From Neochlamydia sp. AcF84 (GTDB lineage Bacteria; Chlamydiota; Chlamydiia; Chlamydiales; Parachlamydiaceae): a DNA stretch of 34,105 nucleotides. The position numbers and the translations under genes are program-made. Numbering within the stretch: position 1 is the stretch's first letter; every line of letters begins with the position of its first letter. Location: NCBI RefSeq assembly GCF_011087585.1, contig NZ_VJOT01000037.1, positions 1 to 34,105 on the forward strand, read 5' to 3'. The notes below the pieces were generated by a model, which worked only from the letters and a program-made list of their open reading frames with translations, did no database searches and had not been told where the DNA came from. Below are positions 1 through 8,677 of this stretch, in pieces.

Positions 1-168
1 TAAAAAGCTTAAAAGTGCCCTTTGAACCCTTGAGTATAGAAATTCTTAAATTTAAATTAAATATTAACTTCGGCAAAGAAAGCTTAAGGTACCCTTTTGC
101 TTTTAGATAAGCAGACCTAAGGATTATCTTTAAATAACGTTAAAATTTTTATTTGCGGGAATGGCTGA

Positions 169-819
169 TCACAGCTACAAGAGCTTGACTTAAATAACAA
201 CCAGCTTAACACCCTTCCAGCAGAAACATGGCAGCTATCTCAGCTGCAAGTGCTTGATTTAAGTAACAACCAGCTTACCTCTTTTCCGGCAGAGATAAGG
301 CAGCTATCACAGCTGCAAGCACTTATCTTAGGCAGCAACCAACTTACCAACCTTCCTCCAGAGATAGGGCAGCTATCACAGCTACAAGCGCTTGGCTTAG
401 ACCGCAACCAGCTTACCAATGTTCCTAAAGAGATAGGGCAGCTACCACAACTACAAGAGCTTGGCTTAGACCACAACCAACTCACCACCTTTCCGGCAGA
501 AATAGGGCAGCTGTTGCAGTTGCAAAAGCTTGGATTAAGCAGCAACCAGCTTATCAGCCTTCCTACAGAGATATGGTATCTATCACAGCTACAAGAGCTT
601 TACTTAAGCAACAACAAGCTTAACTTTCTTCCTATAGAGATTGGGCAGCTATCGCATCTGGAGGTGCTTAATTTAAGTAGCAACCAGCTCACCACCCTTC
701 CGGCAGAGATGATAGGAAGCCTGACTGCTTTAAGAGGGCTTCAACTGAATGAAAATCCGCTGAAAAGCATTTCAGATGAAATAAGGCAGCGTTTTTGCTT
801 GTATTTTGTTTGTAACTGA
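169..819 (+). pseudogene. 5'-truncated F-box/LRR family gene remnant
   Basis: The reading frame is open from 169 to the stop at 817-819, directly after an in-frame TGA at 166-168. It encodes eight leucine-rich repeats of 23 residues (pattern LxxLxLxxNQLTxLPxEIGQLSQ) and a C-terminal cap (NENPLKSISDEIRQRFCL) nearly matching the cap of the intact LRR gene just downstream. The first possible start inside it, GTG at 250, sits in the middle of a repeat and has no ribosome binding site, so no credible start exists. Just upstream (about 121-168) the DNA still resembles LRR coding sequence, but small deletions break the frame, and around 45-60 there is a short likeness to the N-terminal region of the intact neighbour. 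The end also differs: the neighbour stops after RFCL, while here a few codons are added (YFVCN). I infer a decayed paralogue that has lost its F-box part. A functional gene with a start outside the window is unlikely because of the stop. Confidence 0.7.
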
Positions 820-982
820 AATGTCTTGCGTCTTCATCAACTAATAGGTTAAAGGAGCAAATCATATGCTTAAAAGATTCCAAGTATGTAGAGAGCCTTC
901 CGGCTCATCAAAAGCCACTAATATCTTTTCTGCTATTTGTTTCTAAATCTTGCTTGCACGTTTTGGTGTGTTCATGTATACA

Positions 983-1009
983 TTGCCCTAAAAACGACTA
1001 TAATATAAT
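983..1009 (+). promoter_or_regulatory. Candidate sigma70-type promoter of the F-box/LRR gene
   Basis: TTGCCC at 983-988, a 15-bp spacer, then TATAAT at 1004-1009, ending about 21 bp before the ATG at 1031. A second overlapping TATAAT lies at 999-1004. The spacer is shorter than the ideal 17 bp, so the -35 assignment is weak; the -10 is good. Confidence 0.4.
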
Positions 1010-1030
1010 TAATTTAAAGAAACCTATACA

Positions 1031-4000
1031 ATGAACCCTAGCTCTTCTATCTGCATTGAACATTTACCTAGTGAAATACTAGTTCCTATTTTAAAGGCCT
1101 GCGCTAGCCCTTCCTTATTTAGCGTTTGCGCAAGATGGCGACATCTTTTGGCCACAGAAGTCATGCCTGATCTTTATAAGCAAATAGCTGAAGTTCATTT
1201 TCTTCAAGGAAATGTTAATGAACGGGCTTTTATCTTAGATAAAATTTATGTGCTAGATAATGAGCTTCTTCCAATGCAAAAGGTAAAAGCAATTTTTAAG
1301 CAAACCTTTACTCTAGCTAAGTCTCTTTCACCTTTAAGGTTTAAAGAAGGACTTGAGGAAAATAGATATTTCACATTGGCTAATTACTCCTCTTATCTAT
1401 TAAATATTAATCGCCTCCTAATGTGGAAAAAATTACCCCGTGGAGAGGAATACTTAAGTCAAGAAACAATTAAGTACTTACCTTTAGAAAAAAAAGGAGG
1501 GCTTTTTAGTAATTGGATTAAAAGGCATGGCAAAAGACTTACGAAGCTAGATTTACAAGGAATTGGCTTAACCTTTTTACCTCCAGAGGTAGGGCAGCTA
1601 TCAAACCTGAAAGATCTGGACTTAAGCGACAACCAGCTCACCACTCTTCCGGTAGAGATAGGGCAGCTATCGCAGTTACAAAAGATTATCTTAAGCAGCA
1701 ACCAGCTTACCTCCCTTCCAGCAGAGATAGGGCAGCTATCTCAGCTGCGGCGGCTTGACTTAAACAACAACAAACTTACTTTTCTTCCTTCAGAGATAGG
1801 ACAACTCTTGCAGCTACAATGCCTTAGCTTAGATCACAACCAGTTTATCTCTCTTCCGGTAAATATATGGCAGCTATCACAGCTAAAAGAGCTTGGATTA
1901 AGCAACAACCGACTCACCACACTTCCGGTAGAGATAGGACAGCTGTCTCAGCTGCAAACGCTTGGATTAAGCAGCAACCGACTCACCGCACTTCCGATAG
2001 ATATATGGCAGCTGTCTCAGCTGCAAGCGTTTGATTTAAGTAGCAACCAGCTTACCTCTCTTCCGGTAGATATATGGCAGCTGTCTCAGCTGCAATTACT
2101 TAATCTAAACAACAACAAACTTACCAACCTTCCTACAGAGATATGTCAGCTACCACAGCTAAAAGAGCTTGGCTTAAACAACAACCAGATTACTACCCTT
2201 CCTGCAGGGATAGGGCTACTGTCTCAGCTGAAAAAACTTTACTTAAAGGATAACCAGCTTACTACCCTTCCGGTAGAAATAGGGCAGCTATTGCAACTGC
2301 AAGATCTCAACTTAAAAAGCAACCAGTTTACCAATCTTCCTGCAGAGATATGGCAGCTCTCTCAGCTGCACTACCTTTACTTAGACGGCAACCAACTTAC
2401 CACTCTTCCTTCAGAGATATGTCAGCTATCACAGCTAAAAGAGCTTGGCTTAAACAACAACCAGCTTACCTCCCTTCCGAGAGAGATAAGGCATCTGTCT
2501 CGGCTGCAAGCGCTTGATTTAAGTAGCAACCAGCTTACCTCTCTTCCAGCAAAGATAGGGCAGCTCTCTCAGCTACAATTACTTAAGTTAAACAACAACA
2601 AACTTACCTCCCTTCCAACAAAGATAGGGCAGCTCTCTCAGCTGCAACAGCTTGGCTTAACCAACAATCAACTCACCACTGTTCCGGCAGAGATAAGACG
2701 GCTCTCTCAGCTGCAAGTACTTGATTTAAGCAACAACCAGCTTACCTCCCTTCCGACAAAGATAGGGCAGCTCTCTCAGCTACAAGTGCTTGGTTTAAGT
2801 AGCAACCAGCTTACCTCTCTTCCGACACAAATAAGGCAGCTCTCTCAGCTGAAAACGCTTATCTTAGACAGCAACCAGCTTACCTCTCTTCCTAAAGAGA
2901 TAGGGCAGCTCTCTCAGCTGCAAGTACTTAATTTAAGCAGCAACAAACTTACCTCCCTTCCGACAAAGATAGGGCAGCTATCACAGCTACAAGAGCTTTA
3001 CTTAGAACACAACCAACTCACCAATCTTCCTAAAGAGATAGGGCAGCTATCACAGCTACAAGAGCTTTACTTAAGTAACAACAAGCTTACCTTCCTTCCG
3101 ACAAAGATAGGGAAACTATCCCAGTTGCGAAAGCTTGGATTAAATCAAAACCAGTTTACCTTCCTTCCAGTAGAAATAGGGCAGCTATCTCAGCTAAAAG
3201 AGCTTGGCTTAAACAACAACCAGCTCACCACTGTTCCGGCAGAGATAGGGCAGCTATCTCAGCTACAAGTGCTTGGTTTAAGTAGCAACCAGCTCACCAC
3301 TGTTCCGGCAGAGATAGGGCAGCTATCTCAGCTGCAAGTACTTAATTTAAATAACAACATACTTACCAACCTTCCTAAAGAGATAGTGCAGCTCTCTCAG
3401 CTGCAAAGGCTTGGATTAAATCAAAATCAGCTTACCTTCCTTCCAGCAGAAATAGGGCAGCTATCACAGCTACAAGAGCTTGGCTTAAGCAACAACCAGC
3501 TTAACACTCTTCCTGCAGAGATAGGGCATTTACCCCAGCTCAGTAAACTTTACTTAGACAGCAACCAGATTACCTTTCTTCCGGCAGAGATATGGCAGCT
3601 ATTGCAACTACAAGAGCTTTACTTAAGTAACAACCAGCTCACCACTCTTCCTACTGAGATAGGGCAGCTCTCTCAGCTGCAAGTGCTTAATTTAAACAAC
3701 AACAAACTTACTTTTCTTCCGACAAAGATAGGGCAGCTGTTGCAGTTGCAAAAACTTGGCTTAAACACCAACCAGCTTAATACTCTTCCTGCAGAGATAG
3801 GGCATTTATCCCAGCTCAGTGAACTTTACTTAGACAGCAACCAGTTTACCTCCCTTCCTGCAGAGATATGGCAGCTATTGCAACTACAAAAACTTTACTT
3901 AAGCAACAACCAGCTCACCACTCTTCCTACCGAGATAGGGCAGCTATTGCAACTACAAGAACTTTACTTAAGCAACAACCAGCTCACCACTCTTCCTACC

Positions 4001-5200
4001 GAGATAGGGCAGCTATTGCAACTACAGGAGCTTGACTTAAATAACAACAAGCTTACTACCCTTCCTGCAGAGATAGGGCAGCTATCTCAGCTGCAAGCGC
4101 TTGGCTTAAATAACAACCAGCTCATCAACTTTCCAGCAGAGATAGGGCAGCTATCTCAGCTGCAAGCGCTTCATTTAAGTAGCAACCAGCTCACCAACTT
4201 TCCAGCAGAGATAGGGCAGCTATCTCAGCTGCAAACGCTTGATTTAAGTAGTAACAAGCTTACCTCTCTTCCGGTAGAGATAAGGCAGCTATCACAGCTA
4301 AAAGAGCTTGGCCTAAACAACAACCAGCTTAATACTCTTCCTGCGGAGATAGGGCATTTATCCCAGCTCAGTAAAATTTACTTAGACAGCAACCAGCTTA
4401 CCTTTCTTCCGGCAGAGATATGGCAGCTATTGCAACTACAAGAGCTTTACTTAAGCAACAACCAGCTCACCACTCTTCCTACCGAGATAGAGCAGCTATC
4501 ACAGCTACAAGAGCTTGGCTTAAGCAACAACCAGCTTAACACTCTTCCTGCAGAGATAGGGCATTTATCCCAGCTCAATAAAATTTACTTAGACAGCAAC
4601 CAGCTTACCTCTCTTCCGGTAGAGATATGGCAGCTATTGCAACTACAAGAGCTTTACTTATGTAACAACCGGCTCGCCACTCTTCCTACCGAGATAGGGC
4701 AGCTATTGCAACTACAAGAGCTTTACTTAAGTAACAACCAGCTCACCACTCTTCCTACCGAGATAGGGCAGCTATTTCAGTTGAAAGAGCTTAACTTAAA
4801 CAACAACAAACTTATCTTACTTCCGGCTGAGATAGGACAGCTATATCAGCTACAATTGTTTGGCTTAAGCAACAACCAACTTACCTTCCTTCCTGTGGAG
4901 ATATGGCTGCTATCGCAGCTGCAATTGCTTGAATTAGACCGCAACCAGCTCACCGCCCTTCCGGCAGAGATAGGGCAGCTATTGCATTTGCAAAAGCTTG
5001 GCTTAAACAACAACCAGCTTACCGCCCTTCCTGCAGAGATAGGGCAATTATCAAAACTACAAGATCTTGACTTGAATAACAACCAAATCACCTCTCTTCC
5101 TATAGAAATGAAGGAGCTAACTGCTTTAAAGAAGCTTCAGGTGAATGAGAATCCGCTGCAAAGCATTCCAGATGAAATAAGGGAGCGTTTTTGCCTTTAG
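1031..5200 (+). CDS. Giant F-box / leucine-rich-repeat protein, probable secreted effector
   Basis: The protein has 1389 residues. Residues about 11-45 (LPSEILVPILKACASPS, then VCARWRHL) fit the F-box consensus, the segment by which eukaryotic F-box proteins bind Skp1 in SCF ubiquitin ligases. Residues about 46-169 are a helical linker. From residue 170 to 1365 I count 52 consecutive repeats, every one exactly 23 residues, with pattern LxxLxLxxNxLTxLPxEIGQLSQ, closed by a cap (NENPLQSIPDEIRERFCL). Several repeats are nearly identical at DNA level, and a three-repeat block recurs (see the repeat entry). No signal peptide or membrane segment is visible; chlamydial effectors usually use type III secretion, which I cannot prove here. 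Known F-box/LRR effectors use the LRR arc to bind a target and the F-box to bring it to the host ligase; applying this here is inference. The start is the first ATG, with only a weak purine-rich site before it. The broken gene upstream is a paralogue. Confidence 0.85.
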   Translation: MNPSSSICIEHLPSEILVPILKACASPSLFSVCARWRHLLATEVMPDLYKQIAEVHFLQGNVNERAFILDKIYVLDNELLPMQKVKAIFKQTFTLAKSLSPLRFKEGLEENRYFTLANYSSYLLNINRLLMWKKLPRGEEYLSQETIKYLPLEKKGGLFSNWIKRHGKRLTKLDLQGIGLTFLPPEVGQLSNLKDLDLSDNQLTTLPVEIGQLSQLQKIILSSNQLTSLPAEIGQLSQLRRLDLNNNKLTFLPSEIGQLLQLQCLSLDHNQFISLPVNIWQLSQLKELGLSNNRLTTLPVEIGQLSQLQTLGLSSNRLTALPIDIWQLSQLQAFDLSSNQLTSLPVDIWQLSQLQLLNLNNNKLTNLPTEICQLPQLKELGLNNNQITTLPAGIGLLSQLKKLYLKDNQLTTLPVEIGQLLQLQDLNLKSNQFTNLPAEIWQLSQLHYLYLDGNQLTTLPSEICQLSQLKELGLNNNQLTSLPREIRHLSRLQALDLSSNQLTSLPAKIGQLSQLQLLKLNNNKLTSLPTKIGQLSQLQQLGLTNNQLTTVPAEIRRLSQLQVLDLSNNQLTSLPTKIGQLSQLQVLGLSSNQLTSLPTQIRQLSQLKTLILDSNQLTSLPKEIGQLSQLQVLNLSSNKLTSLPTKIGQLSQLQELYLEHNQLTNLPKEIGQLSQLQELYLSNNKLTFLPTKIGKLSQLRKLGLNQNQFTFLPVEIGQLSQLKELGLNNNQLTTVPAEIGQLSQLQVLGLSSNQLTTVPAEIGQLSQLQVLNLNNNILTNLPKEIVQLSQLQRLGLNQNQLTFLPAEIGQLSQLQELGLSNNQLNTLPAEIGHLPQLSKLYLDSNQITFLPAEIWQLLQLQELYLSNNQLTTLPTEIGQLSQLQVLNLNNNKLTFLPTKIGQLLQLQKLGLNTNQLNTLPAEIGHLSQLSELYLDSNQFTSLPAEIWQLLQLQKLYLSNNQLTTLPTEIGQLLQLQELYLSNNQLTTLPTEIGQLLQLQELDLNNNKLTTLPAEIGQLSQLQALGLNNNQLINFPAEIGQLSQLQALHLSSNQLTNFPAEIGQLSQLQTLDLSSNKLTSLPVEIRQLSQLKELGLNNNQLNTLPAEIGHLSQLSKIYLDSNQLTFLPAEIWQLLQLQELYLSNNQLTTLPTEIEQLSQLQELGLSNNQLNTLPAEIGHLSQLNKIYLDSNQLTSLPVEIWQLLQLQELYLCNNRLATLPTEIGQLLQLQELYLSNNQLTTLPTEIGQLFQLKELNLNNNKLILLPAEIGQLYQLQLFGLSNNQLTFLPVEIWLLSQLQLLELDRNQLTALPAEIGQLLHLQKLGLNNNQLTALPAEIGQLSKLQDLDLNNNQITSLPIEMKELTALKKLQVNENPLQSIPDEIRERFCL
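3470..4711 (+). repeat. Higher-order repeats inside the LRR array
   Basis: Besides the 69-bp (23-residue) unit, a 207-bp block of three repeats recurs four times, beginning at about 3470, 3746, 4298 and 4505. Its order is a repeat with NQLNTLPAEIGHL, one with LDSNQ and AEIW or VEIW, and one with LSNNQLTTLPTEI. The units at 3884-3952 and 3953-4021 differ by a single base by eye. This is direct evidence of recent duplication or gene conversion within the gene. Confidence 0.85.
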
Positions 5201-5400
5201 CTGAAAAAGTCTGTTCCCTTATCACCTAATGTACTAAAGTCATAAATCGATATGCTGAGTTGATATTGAGAATATAGATAATTTTCCACTAGCATCCGAA
5301 GCAGAGAGGGCTTATTCTGCTAAAAGTTTTGATTCTCCATAAAAAAGAAAAAAGTTGACATAAAGCACAACTAGGGAACTCAGGTTAGCAAGCTAAAAGC

Positions 5401-6267
5401 TTAGAAAGAAAGAGCTTTATCTGTAAGCAACGAATAAGCTTTTAAAACATAGACGGTCCCTCTAGGCCCAAAAGGATAAATATAGGAAACCGTCAACAAA
5501 TTAACATCCTTAGGAAAATTTTGTGCGTATACTCGACGTGCATAGTCAATGCTCAACAAGCCATTGTAAGCAAATTCATAACAATAGCGTATACCTAGAT
5601 CAATGGAACGATGATCGATATGGCCATACCCACCAAAGCTCTCGACTGCTAATTTCTGCTTGCCTAAACCCCACAAGCTATTAATATACACGCATACTCG
5701 ATGAAGATAGGATCGATTCCATTCGTAGGCGGCATTGGCTACCACCCAAGGCGTCCAGCCATCGGCAGTTCCTATTCCTAAAGTCCCCCACCATCTAGAA
5801 TACCAAGCAAAACCTTCAATATTTTGCTTACCTATAGCAGCATGTAAAAAAGCCTCATTTCTTCCATGGTAAAAGAGACTCATATCATTTACTGCTTTTT
5901 TCCAAGCTCTCCTAACGCTCAATCCCATGGATAGGCTAACAGGATCACCAAGGTTATCATCCAGGAAAAGATAACGGGCAGTTAATGCGATATGAGTGCA
6001 GTTAAAAGAACGTTTTTTTGTATCAGCAAACGCAGTTTCTAGCTGAAGGCAATAAGGATCATAGGCCACTAGTAGGCTAGCGTTAATCAATTGATCCTTG
6101 GAAGAATAATGTCCGCTTCCTTTAAGAGCATCTACAGAAGCGTAGGATTGAAAATGATAGGCAAGCTCTCCATGGACTTGTAAAGGATTGGGATACCAGG
6201 GCTTAAACTCAACTCCTGGTAGTAGGCTAGGCAAAACAAGCAATAAATAAGCGAGGCAATTTTTCAT
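5401..6267 (-). CDS. Exported protein of unknown function, probable outer-membrane protein
   Basis: The protein has 288 residues. It starts with a Sec-type signal peptide ([18 protein letters not shown]) followed by a mature part rich in aromatic residues and alternating polar/apolar stretches, as expected of a small beta-barrel or periplasmic beta protein. I do not recognise a named family. Its ATG overlaps the stop codon of trxB (TAATG), so the two genes are cotranscribed and probably translationally coupled, with this gene second. It ends with LLTDKALSF rather than a clear aromatic-terminated beta signal, although Phe is the last residue. A transporter, porin or surface protein are all possible; the sequence does not decide. 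The trxB link may be organisational only. Confidence 0.7.
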   Translation of the reverse strand: MKNCLAYLLLVLPSLLPGVEFKPWYPNPLQVHGELAYHFQSYASVDALKGSGHYSSKDQLINASLLVAYDPYCLQLETAFADTKKRSFNCTHIALTARYLFLDDNLGDPVSLSMGLSVRRAWKKAVNDMSLFYHGRNEAFLHAAIGKQNIEGFAWYSRWWGTLGIGTADGWTPWVVANAAYEWNRSYLHRVCVYINSLWGLGKQKLAVESFGGYGHIDHRSIDLGIRYCYEFAYNGLLSIDYARRVYAQNFPKDVNLLTVSYIYPFGPRGTVYVLKAYSLLTDKALSF

Positions 6268-7220
6268 TAAGCGCCCAAGCCCCTCGCAGAAAGTTCACGC
6301 TCAGCTTCGATAGCTGCCATGCAGCCGGTCCCGGCAGCTGTAATGGCTTGCCTGTAAACATGATCTTGCGCATCGCCTGCTGCAAAAACAAGCTCATGAC
6401 TTGTTTGGGTAGTTCCAGGCTTAACTGCAATATATCCATTATCATGCAATTCAATTTGTCCTTGCAAAAATTTTGTATTAGGTGTGTGACCTACAGCAAA
6501 AAAAACTCCGCCTGCTTCCTGAGTCGTAAGCTCAAGAGTTTTTAAATTTTTGAGCGTGACATTTTGCACTACATTTTCTCCAGTGACTTCTACAATTTCA
6601 CTATCCCATAGGATTTCAATTTTTGGATGATTTAAAGCTCGTTCTTGCATGATTTTGGAGGCTCTAAGTTTATCACGTCGATGAACGAGGTAAACTTTAC
6701 TTGCAAACTTTGTTAAGAAAGTCGCTTCTTCAACAGCGGAGTCCCCCCCTCCAATCACATAAAGCTTTTTATCTCGAAAGATGGGCATAGCTCCATCACA
6801 GACAGCGCAGGCTGTCACCCCTTTTTGCCAAAATTCTCCGTCTCTTGTCCCTGGAATGTCTAAACGATTAGCTGTTGCTCCTGTAGCTAAGATAACCGCA
6901 TCTGCATAGTAAGCATGCTCCTTTCCATTGATAATTAAAGGTGCCTTACTAAAATCCACAGATTCCACGTCGTCCCTTAAAATATGTGTACCGAAACGCA
7001 AGGCTTGCTTACGAAAGGCCTCCATCAGTGCAGGTCCGGTTATTCCCTCTGGAAAACCAGGAAAATTTTCTACCTCTGTGGTGGTCATTAGCTGACCCCC
7101 AGAAGGCCCAGAAAAAAAACCCTCATAAAGTACAGGTTCTAAATTAGCACGTGCTGCATAGATAGCTGCTGTATAACCCGCTGGTCCTGATCCAATGATC
7201 ACTAATTTCGCTTTTTTCAT
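6267..7220 (-). CDS. trxB: Thioredoxin-disulfide reductase TrxB
   Basis: FAD- and NADPH-dependent flavoenzyme of the cytoplasm that reduces thioredoxin. With the start at 7220 the protein has 317 residues, the usual length. Motifs in order: FAD-binding GSGPAG (residues 10-15), redox-active CAVC (Cys138, Cys141), NADPH-binding [10 protein letters not shown] (157-166), and the C-terminal FAD motif FAAGDAQD. I chose the ATG at 7220 instead of the upstream in-frame ATG at 7262 because the FAD motif then begins at the normal distance and an AGGA site lies about 8 bases before it. The stop overlaps the start of the downstream exported-protein gene. Confidence 0.96.
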   Translation of the reverse strand: MKKAKLVIIGSGPAGYTAAIYAARANLEPVLYEGFFSGPSGGQLMTTTEVENFPGFPEGITGPALMEAFRKQALRFGTHILRDDVESVDFSKAPLIINGKEHAYYADAVILATGATANRLDIPGTRDGEFWQKGVTACAVCDGAMPIFRDKKLYVIGGGDSAVEEATFLTKFASKVYLVHRRDKLRASKIMQERALNHPKIEILWDSEIVEVTGENVVQNVTLKNLKTLELTTQEAGGVFFAVGHTPNTKFLQGQIELHDNGYIAVKPGTTQTSHELVFAAGDAQDHVYRQAITAAGTGCMAAIEAERELSARGLGA

Positions 7221-7390
7221 AGGGATAATCCTGGGAATAATTGATGAATAGACAAAAATCATACTGGATAAAAAATAAAGGATAAAGAAAAAATCTACCT
7301 TCTAAGTTTTATTCCTAGTCGCTTACTTTTTGTTTGAAGATCAAGAGAAAAAAAAGTATTAGAGACAAAAGAAAAAGTAGTAATGCTTGA

Positions 7391-7420
7391 TTGCCAAATA
7401 ATTAGCAATTAATTTAGGAT
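7391..7420 (+). promoter_or_regulatory. Candidate promoter of the small membrane protein gene
   Basis: TTGCCA at 7391-7396 and TAGGAT at 7415-7420 with an 18-bp spacer, about 60 bp before the ATG at 7482. The -10 matches only four of six consensus bases. AT-rich surroundings offer alternatives such as TATAAA at 7420-7425. Confidence 0.3.
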
Positions 7421-7481
7421 ATAAACATTATAAAGTTAATTTATTTATTTCTTGTAAAGCATACCTAAGAAAGGAGCCCTT

Positions 7482-7748
7482 ATGGGTTTTATTAGCCAGA
7501 TTCAAGAATTTGATATACCTGAAAGAGAGCAAGTCTCTCAGATACAATACTCAAAATTTTCTTTAATTAATTTAAATCCAGAAAGTAAAAGCACCGCACT
7601 GAAAGTGGCTAAATTTGTTGGCGCTGCAGGTGCCTTGGTTATTGTTGCTTATTTGGCTCTTAGTCCTTCTTTAGAGTTTGAAGGTAAACCCCTTGATTTT
7701 CCTTCTACCCTTTCTTTTTTAAATGATATCAAAGGATTGTTGGAATAA
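7482..7748 (+). CDS. Small single-pass membrane protein, unknown function
   Basis: The protein has 88 residues. A strong ribosome binding site (AAGGAG, six bases before the ATG) supports it as a real gene. Residues about 44-63 (VAKFVGAAGALVIVAYLALS) form one hydrophobic helix; the N-terminal half is polar, and about 25 residues follow the helix. No family is recognised. It stands alone between the divergent trxB operon and the convergent gene at 7859-8647. Small proteins with one late hydrophobic helix occur among chlamydial inclusion proteins, but those normally have two helices, so I make no functional claim. Confidence 0.65.
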   Translation: MGFISQIQEFDIPEREQVSQIQYSKFSLINLNPESKSTALKVAKFVGAAGALVIVAYLALSPSLEFEGKPLDFPSTLSFLNDIKGLLE

Positions 7749-7858
7749 TTTTTTTATTCTCTAAGGATAATTAACGATGGGGGCAGGCATCTATAAAAGC
7801 AATTTTTTTATAGAACTAGGCATTCCTTTTTATTTATCCATTTTATTATTCGAAAGTA

Positions 7859-8647
7859 TTAGTCTCTTTTAGCCATCAATCCTACTTGTTGACATACAGA
7901 ATAAACAATCGATGTAGCTACACTCACTAGCGATGCTTTTTTGACCAGCTCGTAAGTAGGATCCTGATCTTCTAGCCATTCACAAGAAGCTGCAATTGCA
8001 TATAAGCTGCCTACCAAGCTAATACACGATAAAGAAATCTTTAGCGTTTTATCCGCGGTATCTTTCCATGTTGAAATTGAAGGATTACGACGTAATATAG
8101 GTTTTTCAATATTTGCTTCACTATAGATAGAAAGTACATGTGTTCCTGCGTCCATAGCGCTTTGAGCACCATTCTTTATTAAAGGGTGAGAGATTAAAAG
8201 AGTGCTTGCTTTTAAGATTCTAAGAGAAAGCACCCCCGCTTTCAAGTAGGCCTTCAACAGTTGGTCGTCGATATCATCTTTCAATTCTTGGCTAGCTGCA
8301 TTGGCAGGTGCCAAACTAACCAGTTGCTTATTTTCAAAATAGTTGTTTTTTTTAATTTCCATTAAAAGCTTAATAAGTTGGTAGGCATTCCATGCTGAAC
8401 TCCCTCCAGTAACTACTCCTATATCTTTTGCTTGTTTACCATAGCTAAGTATCTCTTTACTTAAAATCGTAACTAGGGCTTTTAAATTTAGAGGAACGGG
8501 TTGACTAGTTTTAGCCGCCTGTTCAAATAATTTAAGAGCAGATTCTATTTCGGTTCCGCCGCGCGGTAGAGAAATAGATTCTAAGCTGGCTAGCTCATTA
8601 ATTTTATCTGAAAGCTCAATTTTACTACCTTCATTAATAGATGACAT
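7859..8647 (-). CDS. Inc-like two-helix membrane protein, unknown function
   Basis: The protein has 262 residues. A good ribosome binding site (AAAGGAG six to seven bases before the ATG) supports the start. The first 200 residues are mainly helical and polar. Near the C-terminus, two hydrophobic helices (about 207-226, ISLSCISLVGSLYAIAAS, and 235-254, ASLVSVATSIVYSVCQQVG) are separated by a short acidic loop (EWLEDQDPTYE). This bilobed hairpin is the hallmark of chlamydial inclusion-membrane (Inc) proteins, which are type III secreted and sit in the vacuole membrane; assignment here is inference from topology. The gene begins 30 bases after the kinase gene ends and on the same strand, so the two probably form an operon. 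Confidence 0.7.
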   Translation of the reverse strand: MSSINEGSKIELSDKINELASLESISLPRGGTEIESALKLFEQAAKTSQPVPLNLKALVTILSKEILSYGKQAKDIGVVTGGSSAWNAYQLIKLLMEIKKNNYFENKQLVSLAPANAASQELKDDIDDQLLKAYLKAGVLSLRILKASTLLISHPLIKNGAQSAMDAGTHVLSIYSEANIEKPILRRNPSISTWKDTADKTLKISLSCISLVGSLYAIAASCEWLEDQDPTYELVKKASLVSVATSIVYSVCQQVGLMAKRD

Positions 8648-8677
8648 TTTACTCTCCTTTTGAGGTCAGGGATAAAC

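Noticed and set aside
3884..4021. Regular 69-bp repeats as a CRISPR or satellite array
   Set aside because: They are contiguous coding repeats in frame, with no spacers.
240..5091. Reverse-strand open frames across the LRR DNA (240-545, 1459-1701, 4846-5091)
   Set aside because: They are antisense shadows: their text repeats every 23 residues in step with the LRR code and they have no ribosome binding sites.
5354..5359. TTGACA in the convergent gap after the LRR gene as a promoter
   Set aside because: No -10 at proper distance and no gene downstream on that strand.
7262..7262. Upstream ATG for trxB (14 extra residues)
   Set aside because: The extension ([14 protein letters not shown]) does not belong to the family, and the ATG at 7220 has the better ribosome binding site.
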